64,000 nucleotides of DNA, from contig JBAVEN010000104.1 of NCBI GenBank assembly GCA_049587755.1, forward strand, positions 10,724 through 74,723. The letters are read 5' to 3'. The notes under the pieces were generated by a model. The model worked only from the letters and a program-made list of their open reading frames with translations, had not been told where the DNA came from and made no database searches. Of this stretch, positions 1 to 9,861 are shown one piece after another; positions within the stretch are counted from its first letter, which is position 1; each line of letters begins with the position of its first letter. Position numbers and translations under genes: made by a program. The DNA is from Bog-375 sp049587755. GTDB lineage: Bacteria; Acidobacteriota; Terriglobia; Bryobacterales; Bryobacteraceae.

Positions 1-210
1 TTCGCCGGAAAGGAAGTCGTAGGGCTCTTGGCCGATGACCGCGCCGGCGGTGAATCGATTCAGAATTTCGGCCGTGGCCGTCTGGAAGTTAGGCCCAAAT
101 ACGGTTGCGCTGCGGTAGGCGCCGTAGCCCACGCTGCCACCGAGTTCCCAATCCTGCGCCATAGTGGCGGTTGCCAGCACGACCGCGATCGCCACGCACC
201 TCACCCGCAT
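1..210 (-). CDS. Secreted/outer-membrane-type protein, N-terminal fragment
   Basis: This reading frame starts at the ATG at 210 and runs off the left edge, so only the first 70 residues are visible. Residues 1-19 form a signal peptide (basic start MRVR, hydrophobic core, Ala-Thr-Met-Ala-Gln end). The mature start (DWELGGSVGYGAYR) alternates polar and aromatic residues and is glycine-rich, as in the first strands of outer-membrane beta-barrels. The family cannot be named from this fragment. A GGAGG lies 14 bases upstream and a GGAAG directly abuts the ATG. The gene is divergent from the GH2 gene at 474, and the 263 bp between them shows no other convincing gene. Confidence 0.55.
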   Translation of the reverse strand, partial: MRVRCVAIAVVLATATMAQDWELGGSVGYGAYRSATVFGPNFQTATAEILNRFTAGAVIGQEPYDFLSGE

Positions 211-473
211 CTTCCAAGTACATACCTCCGCGTGGGCGGTTCGCAACCCGAGGTCCAACATCGGTAACCTCCGGCCGGAAGGCGGTCGCCGCGGCGGCGG
301 CCTGGCTGCTGTTCGGCCGGGTGCCGGCACTCCAGGCCACCCACTCGGACGTGGCGTCCGCGCTCAAGAACCGGGCCGGCTCGGCTGCGGGAACGAATTG
401 GAATTGACAGGTTCTCAGTTTGCATGTTTTCCTTAGGTGCTAACGTTCACGTTGAACGGGGAGAATTCGGCCC

Positions 474-2570
474 ATGTTGACCCGACGACGCTTTTTCACT
501 ACCGGCGCGGCCGTTCCGTTCCTGGCTGGCTCCGCACCGGAGGCTGCCCCGGCATCCGGTATGGAGCCGGATTCCGGCGACAAGAGCTCTTCTCTGAACG
601 GCTTGTGGCTGTTCCGTCTCGATCCGGACGGCAAGGGCGAGCAAAAGGGTTGGCCCCTCCCGGAAGGTCCGGCCGCCGGCTGGAGGGAAGTCCGTGTCCC
701 ACACACCTGGCAGGTGGAGCCGGAGAACACCGAATATCGGGGACTGGCGTGGTATCGCCGGAAGTTTGATGCGCCGCCGGCATGGCGAGAGCGCGCCATC
801 CGCGTGGAATTCGAAGCTGTGTTTCACACGGCGACGGTTTGGGTGAACGGGAAGGAAGCCGGGCGGCATATCGGCAAGGGCTATACGGCGTTCACGCTCG
901 ACATTGGGCACCTGCTGCGATACGGCGCGCCGAACGTGCTGGTGGTGAAGGTGGACAATGCCTTCAGCGAGTCCATGCTGCCGCGTGGGCGCTCGAGCGA
1001 CTGGGCGCACGATGGCGGCATCTACCGGCCGGTGGGATTGCTGGTGACACCGAAGGTATTCATGGAACGGGTAGCCGTGGACGCCGAACCCGACCTGTCT
1101 GCGAGAACCGCATCGATTGCCATTTCCGTGGTGGTGCGAAACACTTCGCAGGAGACGTGGAACGGCCGCGTGGGGTGCCGTGTTATCGACGAGGCCTCCG
1201 GGAATCCGGTCCTTGCGCTGGCGGACGCGGCGGTGGCGCATTTGGCTGCGGGCGAGACGAAAGCCATCGCGCTCCCAGAAGCGATCATCCGGGAACCACG
1301 CCTCTGGCACTTCGATCACCCCGACCTCTACAGCCTCAACGTCGAACTGGGAGAAGGACACTCGCTAAACACGACCTTCGGCATTCGCAAAATCGAAATC
1401 CGGGACAGCGCGTTCTATCTCAATGGCGAGAGGGTCCAGTTGATGGGCGTGGAGCGGATGGCCGGCAGCAACCCGGAGTACGGAATGGCCGAGCCGGTTG
1501 ATTGGATAGAGCACGACTACGCCGACATGAAGGAATTGAACTGCGCTTATACGCGGGTGCACTGGCCGCAGGACCGGGCGGTGCTCGATTGGTGCGACCG
1601 CCACGGCATGTTCATTCAGACCGAAGTCCCGGCGTGGGGCCCCGGCACGTTCAGCGGGATGGCCAACGAGCCCTCTGCGGGCATCATGAACAACGGCCTG
1701 GAACAACTGCGAGAGATGATCGATCGCGACCGCAACCATCCCTGCATTTTCTCGTGGGGAATGTGTAATGAGATCGGCGGCCAGAATCCCCCGGCCTATG
1801 CCTTCGCCAAGCGGATGTACGAAGAAGCCAAAAAGCTGGATCCCAGGCGGCTGGCCGCCTACGCCTCCCACTCGCTGTTCACAACTCCGGGAAAGGACGT
1901 CACCGCCGTAATGGACTACGTAATGTGCAACGAGTACGTGGGGACGTGGCAACCGGGAACCATCGAAACCCTCGGGGCCATCCTCGATGAGATCCATCGC
2001 GCTTTTCCCGGCAAGCCCTTGGTCATTTCGGAGTACGGATATTGCGCCTGTACGCCGGAGCGTCCCGAAGGCGATGGCGCCCGCACCGCGGTGCTGCTCA
2101 ATCAGGACAAAGTGTTTCGGCAACGGGATTTCGTGGCTGGAATGATATTCTTCTGCTACAACGATTACCGCACCCACGTCGGCGACCGCGGCGTGGGGGC
2201 GCTGAAGCAGCGCGTTCACGGCGTCGTAGACCTGTATGGCGAGCGAAAACCGTCCTACGAAGTGCTGCGGACCGAATCCAGCCCGTTGGAGGTTTTCAGT
2301 GTGAGCGGCACTCCCACAGAACTCAAGGTTCAATTGAAGACCAGGGCCGTCGCTCCGGCTTATGCATTGCGGGGTTATGCTCTGAGGGCCGTTGTATATG
2401 GTTTCGGAGATATTCCAGTGGAGCGCCTGGAGACCAAACTGGCGGACCTCGAACCGGGCGGGCAGGCCTCGGCCATGATTAAGCCCACCCAGGCCCGGCC
2501 CGTCCGGGTGAAGTTCGACGTACTGCGCCCGACCGGTACTTCCGTGCATACCGCCATCTGGAAGCCGTAG
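474..2570 (+). CDS. Tat-exported glycoside hydrolase family 2 enzyme (beta-galactosidase/glucuronidase type)
   Basis: A 698-residue GH2 protein that would remove terminal beta-linked sugars from oligosaccharides, probably in the periplasm. The N-terminus (LTRRRFF, then a short hydrophobic stretch) is a twin-arginine export signal. A sugar-binding jelly-roll domain covers roughly residues 40-190 (VPHTWQ, WYRRKF, VWVNGKEAG). An immunoglobulin-like domain follows to about 300, then a TIM barrel. The likely acid/base is Glu433 in MCNEIGG and the nucleophile is Glu520 in VISEYGY, so the active site looks intact. Substrate specificity cannot be read from the sequence. A damaged second GH2 gene lies at 45.8 kb. 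Confidence 0.9.
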   Translation: MLTRRRFFTTGAAVPFLAGSAPEAAPASGMEPDSGDKSSSLNGLWLFRLDPDGKGEQKGWPLPEGPAAGWREVRVPHTWQVEPENTEYRGLAWYRRKFDAPPAWRERAIRVEFEAVFHTATVWVNGKEAGRHIGKGYTAFTLDIGHLLRYGAPNVLVVKVDNAFSESMLPRGRSSDWAHDGGIYRPVGLLVTPKVFMERVAVDAEPDLSARTASIAISVVVRNTSQETWNGRVGCRVIDEASGNPVLALADAAVAHLAAGETKAIALPEAIIREPRLWHFDHPDLYSLNVELGEGHSLNTTFGIRKIEIRDSAFYLNGERVQLMGVERMAGSNPEYGMAEPVDWIEHDYADMKELNCAYTRVHWPQDRAVLDWCDRHGMFIQTEVPAWGPGTFSGMANEPSAGIMNNGLEQLREMIDRDRNHPCIFSWGMCNEIGGQNPPAYAFAKRMYEEAKKLDPRRLAAYASHSLFTTPGKDVTAVMDYVMCNEYVGTWQPGTIETLGAILDEIHRAFPGKPLVISEYGYCACTPERPEGDGARTAVLLNQDKVFRQRDFVAGMIFFCYNDYRTHVGDRGVGALKQRVHGVVDLYGERKPSYEVLRTESSPLEVFSVSGTPTELKVQLKTRAVAPAYALRGYALRAVVYGFGDIPVERLETKLADLEPGGQASAMIKPTQARPVRVKFDVLRPTGTSVHTAIWKP

Positions 2571-2804
2571 GAGAGGCGCAGGCATGAAAGCAAAGACCGC
2601 CCAGAGGGCGCGCGCGTGTCTGGAGTGCTTCTGAAACACCTGGGTCAGGTGAAGCTTACCTGCCGGTGACGGCGGCTTCAAGCGAAGCCGAGAAGCACGA
2701 ATGAGCGACAGCCCATCCCATTTGCGGACAGTTGGCAGCGTCGCGCTCCTAAATTTCCAGCGACTTACGGGTGGCTAAGCAATTGCACTGCCGACCACAA
2801 GCCG

Positions 2805-5237
2805 ATGCAGCTCTTACAGGACGTCCGCTACGCCATGCGCACGCTGCGCAAGGCCCCCGGGTTTACGCTCACCGCCATCGCCACCCTGGCTTTGGGGATC
2901 GGCGCCACCACGGCTAATTTCAGCGTCTGCGACGCCATGCTATGGAAGCCCTTACCGCTGCCGAACTTGAGCCGGCTGGCGATGGTGCTGCAACGAATTC
3001 CCGGCAATCCGAACGAGTGGGACATGATGACTCCCGCCGACTTCGCAGACATCCGCCGGCAGCAGTCCGTTTTCGATGGCGTCGCGGCTTGGGATGACGC
3101 CCTGAGCAATCTGGCCGGCAACGGCGCCGCTCCCGAGCGCATCAGCCGCTACCTGGTGACGCCAAATTTCTTCGCGCTGGTGGGCGCCCAACCGGCGCTG
3201 GGCCGCACTTTCGCCCCCGAGGAAGATCAAATGGGACGCGAGCATGTGGCGGTTCTCAGCGATGCGCTCTGGAGACGCCGCTTTGCCGCCGATCCGGCCA
3301 TCGTCGGCCGCGACATCCGCATCGACGACGAAGACTACCGCGTAATCGGCGTGATGCCGAAAAAGTTCGTATTCCCCATGACCTCCGAGTTGTGGACGCC
3401 GCTCGCGGAATCGCCCGAAGGACGCAGTTCGCGCGACAACCACACCCTCGCCGTGATGGGCCTGCTGAAACCGGGCCGGACCTTGAGCCAGGCCGAAGCG
3501 GAAATGGAGACCATCGCCTCGCGGCTGGCGCTGGAATATCCCGACACCAATAAGGGGCGCCGCTTCTTTTCGATGGGCGCTCACGACTACCTGATCGGCA
3601 CTTACACCCATCAATACTCGCTGATGATGTTCGTCTCCGTGCTGTTCGTGCTGCTGATCGCTTGCGCCAATGTCGCTAACCTGCAGTTTGCGCGCGCCCT
3701 CGGCCGCTCGCGAGAGGTAGCGGTCCGCGCCGCGCTGGGGGCAGGGCGCGGCCGCCTGATCGCCCAGTATCTCACTGAGAGCCTGACCCTCTCGCTCGCC
3801 GGGGCGGCGCTTGGTCTGCTGATCGCCAGTTGGGACATCCAGGCCGTACTCGCCGGAATGCCGGCCGACATTGCGAAATACATCCCAGGCTGGTACGACA
3901 TCCGGATGGATCAACGCACCCTGCTGTTCACGCTGCTCGCCGCCGTGGCCAGCGGCGTTATCGCCGGCCTGGTGCCCGCCTGGCAAGGCACGCGGTCCAA
4001 CCTCCAGGAAGCTTTGAAGGAAGGCGGCCGCAGCGCGTCGGCCGGCCGCGGACGCATCCGCCTGCGCGGCTTCCTGGTCGCCGCGGAGATCGCGCTCTCC
4101 GTGGTCCTGTTGGTGGGCGCCAGCCTGATGATCCGCGGCACCGGGGCTCTGCTCAACAACAGCCAGTGCTTCGAGCCTGCCACCCTGCTCACCCTGCGGT
4201 TGTCGATCACCGATAACCGCTACCCGAAGGATAGCCAGCGAGCCGCATTTTACCGGCAGGTTCTGGAACGCGTTGACGCCATCCCCGGCGTTCGCGCCGC
4301 TTTCGCGGTGAAAGCCATGCCGTATAGCGGCCACGGCTATGGCGCCGGATTTACCATCGAGAATCACGTCCCCGAACCCGGCAACCAACCCGGAGCCCTG
4401 TTTCAAGTGGTGACCCCGAATTATTTCTCGACCATGCACGTTCCACTTCTCCGCGGGCGGTTCCTCGGCCCGGCCGATGGGCCCGATAGCCTGCGCGTCG
4501 CCGTGATCAGCGAACGCACGGCGCGGCGCTGGTGGCCCGGCGAACCGGCGCCCATCGGCAAGCGCTTTCGGTTCGAGCCGCCCACACACGACAATTCGTG
4601 GGTCACCATCGTCGGCATTGCCGCGGACGTGCACCAGAACCCGTTCGAACGCGGCCCGGCGTCGGTGGTCTACGTCCCGCTCGAACAATTCCCGCAGGTG
4701 CACACCGATTTCGGCGTGCGCGCCGCCGGCGATCCCAGGCTGGTCGAGTCCGCAGTGGTCAAAGCCATTCATTCGGTGGACCCCGAGGAGCCCATCGCCG
4801 AAGTGCTTCCCTTCGAGGACCTGGCCAAGCATCAGACCCTCGGGTTGATTTACGTGGCCGTCATCATGGGTTTCTACGGCCTCGTCGCGCTGATTCTGTC
4901 CTCCGTCGGCGTCTACGGCGTGATGAGCTATCTGGTTTCGCAGCAGACTCACGATATCGGCGTACGCGTGGCTTTGGGCGCGTCCCGGCCCAGCGTTCTT
5001 GGGATGGTCTTCCGCCGCGGCATGATTACCGTGGTGGGCGGCATGGCCGTGGGGCTACTGGCAGCTTATGCCATGGCGCGCCTGCTGGCCTTGCTGATTT
5101 TTGGCGTGCCCGCCAGCGATCTCGCCACGTTCCTGGGCATTCCTCTGGTCTTGTTCGCCGCCGCCGCACTAGCTATCTATATCCCCGCGCGCCGAGCCAC
5201 CAGTATTGACCCGATCGTTGCGTTGCGCTACGAGTAA
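2805..5237 (+). CDS. ADOP-type ABC transporter permease (MacB/FtsX duplicated permease)
   Basis: An 810-residue permease of the acidobacterial duplicated orphan permease type. The N-terminus (QDVRYAMRTLRKAPGFT) is the signature of this family. A MacB-like periplasmic domain covers about residues 50-240 and is followed by an FtsX domain with three membrane segments (about 265-390). A second copy has its anchor at about 415, a periplasmic domain, and FtsX segments at about 680-800, ending in PARRATSIDPIVALRYE. No ATPase gene is adjacent, which is usual for these orphan permeases. A role in export or lipoprotein/peptide handling is assumed from the family. No clear ribosome-binding site precedes the ATG. 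Confidence 0.92.
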   Translation: MQLLQDVRYAMRTLRKAPGFTLTAIATLALGIGATTANFSVCDAMLWKPLPLPNLSRLAMVLQRIPGNPNEWDMMTPADFADIRRQQSVFDGVAAWDDALSNLAGNGAAPERISRYLVTPNFFALVGAQPALGRTFAPEEDQMGREHVAVLSDALWRRRFAADPAIVGRDIRIDDEDYRVIGVMPKKFVFPMTSELWTPLAESPEGRSSRDNHTLAVMGLLKPGRTLSQAEAEMETIASRLALEYPDTNKGRRFFSMGAHDYLIGTYTHQYSLMMFVSVLFVLLIACANVANLQFARALGRSREVAVRAALGAGRGRLIAQYLTESLTLSLAGAALGLLIASWDIQAVLAGMPADIAKYIPGWYDIRMDQRTLLFTLLAAVASGVIAGLVPAWQGTRSNLQEALKEGGRSASAGRGRIRLRGFLVAAEIALSVVLLVGASLMIRGTGALLNNSQCFEPATLLTLRLSITDNRYPKDSQRAAFYRQVLERVDAIPGVRAAFAVKAMPYSGHGYGAGFTIENHVPEPGNQPGALFQVVTPNYFSTMHVPLLRGRFLGPADGPDSLRVAVISERTARRWWPGEPAPIGKRFRFEPPTHDNSWVTIVGIAADVHQNPFERGPASVVYVPLEQFPQVHTDFGVRAAGDPRLVESAVVKAIHSVDPEEPIAEVLPFEDLAKHQTLGLIYVAVIMGFYGLVALILSSVGVYGVMSYLVSQQTHDIGVRVALGASRPSVLGMVFRRGMITVVGGMAVGLLAAYAMARLLALLIFGVPASDLATFLGIPLVLFAAAALAIYIPARRATSIDPIVALRYE

Positions 5238-5339
5238 GGACCCAAGCAAGAACAGCCATTGTCCGACGGGCACGCGCAATCGCCGGGACGGCCTGAAGAT
5301 CCTGGGGGATAAACCGGCGGAGACGCAGTTGCTGGCTCC

Positions 5340-5765
5340 TCACGTCTCCTTATAGAAATACGCCCCCGCCGTCGCCGCTATCAGCACTTCCACCAAGCCG
5401 ACCGCCGTGACGAGCAACAGCAAGCCGAGCGGAAATACGTGCAGGAAAGCCATCATCGCGTTTTCCATCGCATAGGCCAGGAGCCAAACAGCCGCGCCCG
5501 CCGTGATCGCCGTCCTGAGACCGGCTCCAAAGCGCGGGCGAATCGCAGCGTACAGCCAGACTGCGATGATACCGGCGGCGAATCCCCATACGTTGAACGC
5601 CACCATCTGCTTGGTTGACATTGTGGCGGACCGCCCGATCGCCTTGGCCGCTGCACTCCACTGCGGCTGGAGAATCACGCCGTTCATAACACCCTCGACT
5701 ACGTTGATGATCACCCCGGCAATGACTCCACCGAGAATCACCCTGCCCAGGTTGATTTTGCCCAT
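5340..5765 (-). CDS. Small four-helix membrane protein, unknown function
   Basis: A 141-residue hydrophobic protein with about four predicted membrane segments (around residues 8-28, 55-75, 85-105 and 112-135). The first helix is glycine-rich (GRVILGGVIAGVIINVVEG). No catalytic or metal-binding motif is visible. It is convergent with the ADOP permease and separated by 102 bp; upstream, the next minus-strand gene ends 223 bp away, so it may be transcribed alone. Similar small membrane proteins are frequent in Acidobacteriota, but I do not recognise a named family with certainty. Confidence 0.7.
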   Translation of the reverse strand: MGKINLGRVILGGVIAGVIINVVEGVMNGVILQPQWSAAAKAIGRSATMSTKQMVAFNVWGFAAGIIAVWLYAAIRPRFGAGLRTAITAGAAVWLLAYAMENAMMAFLHVFPLGLLLLVTAVGLVEVLIAATAGAYFYKET

Positions 5766-5988
5766 CTCGCTCCTTCCCGTTTCGCTGGCCGGTATGACAC
5801 CGCCTGCGTCGTGCCGATTTTACGCCCTGCCACCGCACAGTGCAAGGGTCGATCGCGCGAATCGAAGCGGGGCTTACACCTGCAATGTTGGCGTGTTATT
5901 TCGGGTTATCGGTCGCGGTCTTTCCGTTCGCAGGCACCGGGGGGCACGGACTCCGGTGGCGCCCAACGGTCTCTTGCAGCGGCGCGGG

Positions 5989-6891
5989 CTAGCTACCATG
6001 ACGCGCAGAGAGCACATCCCGCACAGGTGTCCAATGCATACCGGGATAGCGATCGTTGTCGAGCGGTTCCAGCTTTGCCCGTCCATCGAACATGTTACGC
6101 ATGTACTGCATGCCCTGCCATGCCGCGTAAAGTTCCTTCTCTCCGGGAGCGACCGTGCGCGCGGCCTTGATCAACGTGGCGAGCAACCCCAGACCACCGG
6201 CGCGGAACGGGCGGAACGCCTTCCCGGTCACCTCACCGACGACCGCCGTCAGTTCCCGGGCGCTGAGTTGATCGCCAGCAATTCGCAGAAAGCGAGGCGC
6301 GGACGGATCAAGAGCCGCGCTCGCCGTGAATGCGGCCGTGTCGTCCATGGTCGTGAAGTCCAGGCGCTGGTCCGCGTCGCCCCAATAGAGGACTCGCTTC
6401 AGTTTGAAGAGAATGAGCGGCATCTGACCGGTCAACATATCGGCAAACGCGCCGTTGAAGATCGTGGTTGCTGAAATTGACTTCTGAGCGAGCCGCTTGT
6501 GGAAGTCCCGGCGCAGGTCGAGGTTGCGATTCTCTCCAGGCGGAAACTTGGTGAAATCGATGGAGTAATCGGACGGAATGAAACGTGGCACGCCAGCGTT
6601 GATTGCAGCGTCGAGGAGAACCGTTTGCGCTTCCACGATCACGTCCCGCAATCCCGACAGCGCAGACACTACGCAGGACGCACCAGAGCATGCCGGCGCC
6701 ACTTGGGAAGCGCGACTCAAGTCGACACTGGCAATCGTTATGCCGAGCTTCTGCAGTGGCTCAAGCCTGTCTCGCGCAGTGCCGTGGCGAACCAGCGCTC
6801 TTATGCTGGCTCCCCGTTCGAGCAAGGCTCTCACGATCCGCCCGCCGAGATTACCGGTAGCTCCCGCCACGACGACGCTCGAGTCATTCAT
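5989..6891 (-). CDS. NmrA-like NAD(P)-binding oxidoreductase
   Basis: A 300-residue atypical short-chain dehydrogenase of the NmrA/isoflavone-reductase type. The Rossmann glycine motif VVVAGATGNLGGRIVRAL is at residues 6-23, followed by the basic stretch ALVRHG that usually selects NADP(H). RFIPSDYSIDF (about 103-113) matches the region after the fourth strand in NmrA/isoflavone-reductase proteins. The substrate is unknown; members act as redox sensors or reduce small aromatic compounds. It is a single minus-strand gene, 92 bp downstream of the enolase-superfamily gene on the same strand. Confidence 0.82.
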   Translation of the reverse strand: MNDSSVVVAGATGNLGGRIVRALLERGASIRALVRHGTARDRLEPLQKLGITIASVDLSRASQVAPACSGASCVVSALSGLRDVIVEAQTVLLDAAINAGVPRFIPSDYSIDFTKFPPGENRNLDLRRDFHKRLAQKSISATTIFNGAFADMLTGQMPLILFKLKRVLYWGDADQRLDFTTMDDTAAFTASAALDPSAPRFLRIAGDQLSARELTAVVGEVTGKAFRPFRAGGLGLLATLIKAARTVAPGEKELYAAWQGMQYMRNMFDGRAKLEPLDNDRYPGMHWTPVRDVLSARHGS

Positions 6892-6983
6892 GACTTCCGA
6901 TGTTAGAAGAAGGATAGCGTCAATGCAAAGTGGGCGCAGATCGGAGTGAGGGCCGACCGGCTGAGGCTGGAATGGACGCCTCC

Positions 6984-8222
6984 TTAGGCAAGCTTGACCG
7001 CTGTGGCATTCTTCACGAAATCCGGGTCGAATTCCAGTCCCATCCCGGGTCCGGGCGGAACGGGAATCACGCCGTTCCTGATGTCGAAGTTAGGCGAGTA
7101 CCACGATTCCTTCTTAGGAGGTTTCCGCGACACGTACTCCATCCACGGCCCAATATTTGGAGTGGTCGCCGCGAATTGCAGAATGTTGACCGCGGCAGCG
7201 CCCGTCTGCGTGTCGTGGGGGCAGATCCACATGTTCGCCTTGCGTGCCATCCGCGCCACCCGCGCCGTGCGGATGAAACCGCCGTTATAGTTCAAGTCCG
7301 GCTGCACTATGTCCATCACCTTGTTGTTGATCATCCACTGGAATAGCCACAAACTGGAGTCCTGTTCGCCGAACGCCACCTTCATATCCAAAGCATCGGC
7401 CACCCTTTTTGTCTCGCTCAGTTCCTCCCAAGGACACGGCTCTTCAAACCAAAGGTAATTCATCTCTTGCAACCGTTTTCCGATCTCGATCGCGCTTCTC
7501 GCGTCGTAGGACCCGTTGGCATCGGCCATTAACGTCACCTTGCCGGCGAGTTTTTGGTGCGCCAGTTCCAGCAACTTATCGGTACGTCCTGGGTAGGCAT
7601 CCCGGTTATAGCTCATGCGCCCGCCGATTTTGAGCTTCACGGCCTTGGCCCCTGTCCTCTCCGCCTCGCGTGCGTAGATCTCGACCTCTTCCTCGGCGGT
7701 GGTGTCGCGTCCCGACCCCGAAAGATAGACCGGAATCTCTTTCCGCAGCACGCCTCCCATCAGCTCACCGGCGGGTTTCTTCAGGGCCTTCCCCATCAAG
7801 TCGAACAGACTTTGCTCGATGTATGCCACGGGGCACCAGAACTCCTGCCCGGCCAGTTTGTAGTTAGAGTCTGTCACGTAGACTTCGTCCACTAGGTGTT
7901 CCAGATCCCGGGCGTCCTTGCCGAGGAAGCAAGGCATGACACGGTGCGCCAAAATCTGGATGTAATCTACGATGTCTTTGGTCTGGACGATTCCTTCCGC
8001 ACCATCAGACGACCGCGTGCGCAGGAAAAAATGGCTGTGGGCTTGCAGTAACTCGATGGACGCAATCCTGACGGGGGCGTCGAAGAATTTATGCAGGTTG
8101 AAAACGGGTTTCCCATATTCGAGTATCTCCGACGCCATGCCGGAGGCAGCCCATACGCGCGACGCCTGGTCTGTCAGTAGAGCGCTACCAGCAGCAGCTT
8201 TGAAAAAGGCGCGGCGATTCAT
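6984..8222 (-). CDS. Mandelate racemase/muconate lactonizing enzyme family protein, Tat-exported
   Basis: A 412-residue enolase-superfamily enzyme. The start is placed at the ATG at 8222 because it directly begins a Tat leader (MNRRAFFKAAAGSALL); an in-frame ATG 33 bases upstream would bury it. The barrel carries the expected catalytic and metal residues: the lysine motif AVKLKIGG, the metal ligands DANGSYD and EEPCPWEE, the GEQDSS acid and the PHDTQTG segment near the C-terminus. Members abstract a proton alpha to a carboxylate in sugar-acid or amino-acid derivatives; the exact substrate is not readable. Export of such an enzyme is uncommon outside groups rich in Tat substrates. It is divergent from the aldehyde dehydrogenase, with 182 bp between them. 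Confidence 0.88.
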   Translation of the reverse strand: MNRRAFFKAAAGSALLTDQASRVWAASGMASEILEYGKPVFNLHKFFDAPVRIASIELLQAHSHFFLRTRSSDGAEGIVQTKDIVDYIQILAHRVMPCFLGKDARDLEHLVDEVYVTDSNYKLAGQEFWCPVAYIEQSLFDLMGKALKKPAGELMGGVLRKEIPVYLSGSGRDTTAEEEVEIYAREAERTGAKAVKLKIGGRMSYNRDAYPGRTDKLLELAHQKLAGKVTLMADANGSYDARSAIEIGKRLQEMNYLWFEEPCPWEELSETKRVADALDMKVAFGEQDSSLWLFQWMINNKVMDIVQPDLNYNGGFIRTARVARMARKANMWICPHDTQTGAAAVNILQFAATTPNIGPWMEYVSRKPPKKESWYSPNFDIRNGVIPVPPGPGMGLEFDPDFVKNATAVKLA

Positions 8223-8404
8223 ATCCAGATTATATGTCGGCAGGTGACACGACATGCCTATCCGGGCACACGAAGCGCCCCTCAGATAGCCGTCGGGCGC
8301 CTGGAGAGCGAAGCCTGATCCGCTTCACCCGTGCGTCCTGGACGAATGGATGCCGGTGCCCGACGGGCGCTGGCCCCGGACTAGGACTACTACAATGTTG
8401 GTTG

Positions 8405-9766
8405 ATGATCGCCTCCATCAATCCCGCGACCGGAGAAATCGTACGGACGTTCGAAGCTGCAACCGAGGCTGAGATCGATGCCGCGCTTGCCCGCGCCGAT
8501 GCGGCCTGGCGCTCGTACCGCCGCACACCGTTCGCCGCGCGCGCTGGCTGGCTTACCGCCGCCGCCGGCATTCTGGAAAGCGAACAGGACCGCCTGGGCC
8601 GCCTGATGACGCTCGAGATGGGCAAACCGATTGCCGCCGCGCGCGCCGAAGCTGCCAAGTGCGCGCTGGCTTGCCGCTACTACGCCGAGCATGGCGAACG
8701 CCTGCTGGCCGACGAGTCCATCGAAGCAGGCCCCGGCCGCGCCTTCATCCGCTATCAGCCCATCGGCGCCGTGCTGGCGGTGATGCCGTGGAACTTCCCT
8801 TTCTGGCAGGTTTTCCGCTTCGCCGCGCCGGCTCTCATGGCGGGAAATGTCGGCCTGCTCAAGCACGCCTCCAACGTGCCGCAGTGCGCGCTCGCCATTG
8901 AAGACATCATTCGCCGCGCCGGCTTTCCGGCGGATGTGTTCCAGACGCTGCTGGTGGGCTCGGCGGCGGTCGAAGGCATTCTCAACGATCCGCGCGTGAA
9001 GGCGGTCACGCTCACTGGCAGCGAGCCGGCCGGCATCGCAGTGGCCGCGCAAGCCGGCCGCCAGATCAAGAAAACGGTTCTCGAACTGGGCGGCAGCGAC
9101 CCATTTGTGGTGATGCCCAGCGCCGATCTCGATCGCGCTATCCGGACGGCGGTCCAGGCGCGCATCATCAACAATGGCCAATCCTGCATCGCCGCCAAGC
9201 GCTTCATCGTGGACGTCCGCATCGCCGATGAATTCGAACGCCGCTTCGTGGCGGGCATGGAGGCGCTGCGCGTCGGCGACCCCATCGACGAAGCCACCGA
9301 CGTCGGCCCGCTGGCCACGCCCGCCATTCTCGAAGAGCTTGAAAGCCAGGTGAGCCGCTCGATTGTCGCGGGTGCACGGCTGCTGACTGGCGGTTATCGC
9401 CTCCCGCGCCCCGGCAATTTCTACGCGCCCACCGTGCTGGCCGGCGTGCCCGAAAATGCGCCGGCTTGCCGCGAGGAGTTGTTCGGACCGGTGGCCGCTA
9501 TCTTCCGCGCCCGCAACATCGGCGACACGATCCGCCTCGCCAACGATACCGCCTTCGGCCTCGGCGCCAGCGCCTGGACCGCCGATCCCGTCGAGCAGCA
9601 GCGGTTCATCGACGAGATCGAATCCGGCATGGTCTTCGTCAACGGCATGGTCGCCTCCGACCCGCGCCTCCCCTTCGGCGGCGTCAAGCGCTCCGGTTAT
9701 GGCCGCGAGCTGTCAGCCTGCGGTCTCCGCGAGTTCGTCAACATCAAGACCGTCAAAGTGGCGTAG
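8405..9766 (+). CDS. NAD(P)-dependent aldehyde dehydrogenase, succinate-semialdehyde type
   Basis: A 453-residue aldehyde dehydrogenase. The start is the ATG at 8405, giving the classic N-terminus IASINPATGEIVRTFEAAT; an upstream in-frame extension has no resemblance to the family. Catalytic residues are in place: general base Glu227 in LELGGSDPF and nucleophile Cys261 in NNGQSCIAAKR. The Asn in MPWNFPFWQ forms the oxyanion hole. Closest by eye are the short NADP-dependent succinate-semialdehyde dehydrogenases (GabD1/YneI type), which feed succinate to the TCA cycle, though other semialdehydes are possible. A hairpin at 9794-9818 lies just downstream. Confidence 0.9.
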   Translation: MIASINPATGEIVRTFEAATEAEIDAALARADAAWRSYRRTPFAARAGWLTAAAGILESEQDRLGRLMTLEMGKPIAAARAEAAKCALACRYYAEHGERLLADESIEAGPGRAFIRYQPIGAVLAVMPWNFPFWQVFRFAAPALMAGNVGLLKHASNVPQCALAIEDIIRRAGFPADVFQTLLVGSAAVEGILNDPRVKAVTLTGSEPAGIAVAAQAGRQIKKTVLELGGSDPFVVMPSADLDRAIRTAVQARIINNGQSCIAAKRFIVDVRIADEFERRFVAGMEALRVGDPIDEATDVGPLATPAILEELESQVSRSIVAGARLLTGGYRLPRPGNFYAPTVLAGVPENAPACREELFGPVAAIFRARNIGDTIRLANDTAFGLGASAWTADPVEQQRFIDEIESGMVFVNGMVASDPRLPFGGVKRSGYGRELSACGLREFVNIKTVKVA

Positions 9767-9793
9767 GCGGCGCCGGCAGTCCCGCCAGCCGTG

Positions 9794-9818
9794 CCGAGAT
9801 TCGGCTCGGAAGTTTCTT
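9794..9818 (+). terminator. Hairpin with short T-rich tail after the aldehyde dehydrogenase gene
   Basis: Arms CCGAG (9794-9798) and CTCGG (9805-9809) enclose a 6-base loop and are followed by AAGTTTCTT. The stem is short and the tail is interrupted by a C, so termination is plausible but weak. The core resembles the hairpin at 29837-29862, with paired base changes in the stem. Confidence 0.4.
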
Positions 9819-9861
9819 GGGCACGAAGCTCCGCTGTTGCTAACCGGCTGGGGCGAGACGC

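Noticed and set aside
211..473. Frames across the gap between the partial outer-membrane gene and the GH2 gene, including an Ala-rich hydrophobic stretch near 285-345.
   Set aside because: The frames overlap on both strands, have no ribosome-binding site, and none resembles a known family.
2952..4952. A 666-codon minus-strand frame opposite the ADOP permease.
   Set aside because: It lies wholly antisense to a clear gene and its histidine/glutamine/glycine-rich translation is typical of a shadow frame in GC-rich DNA.
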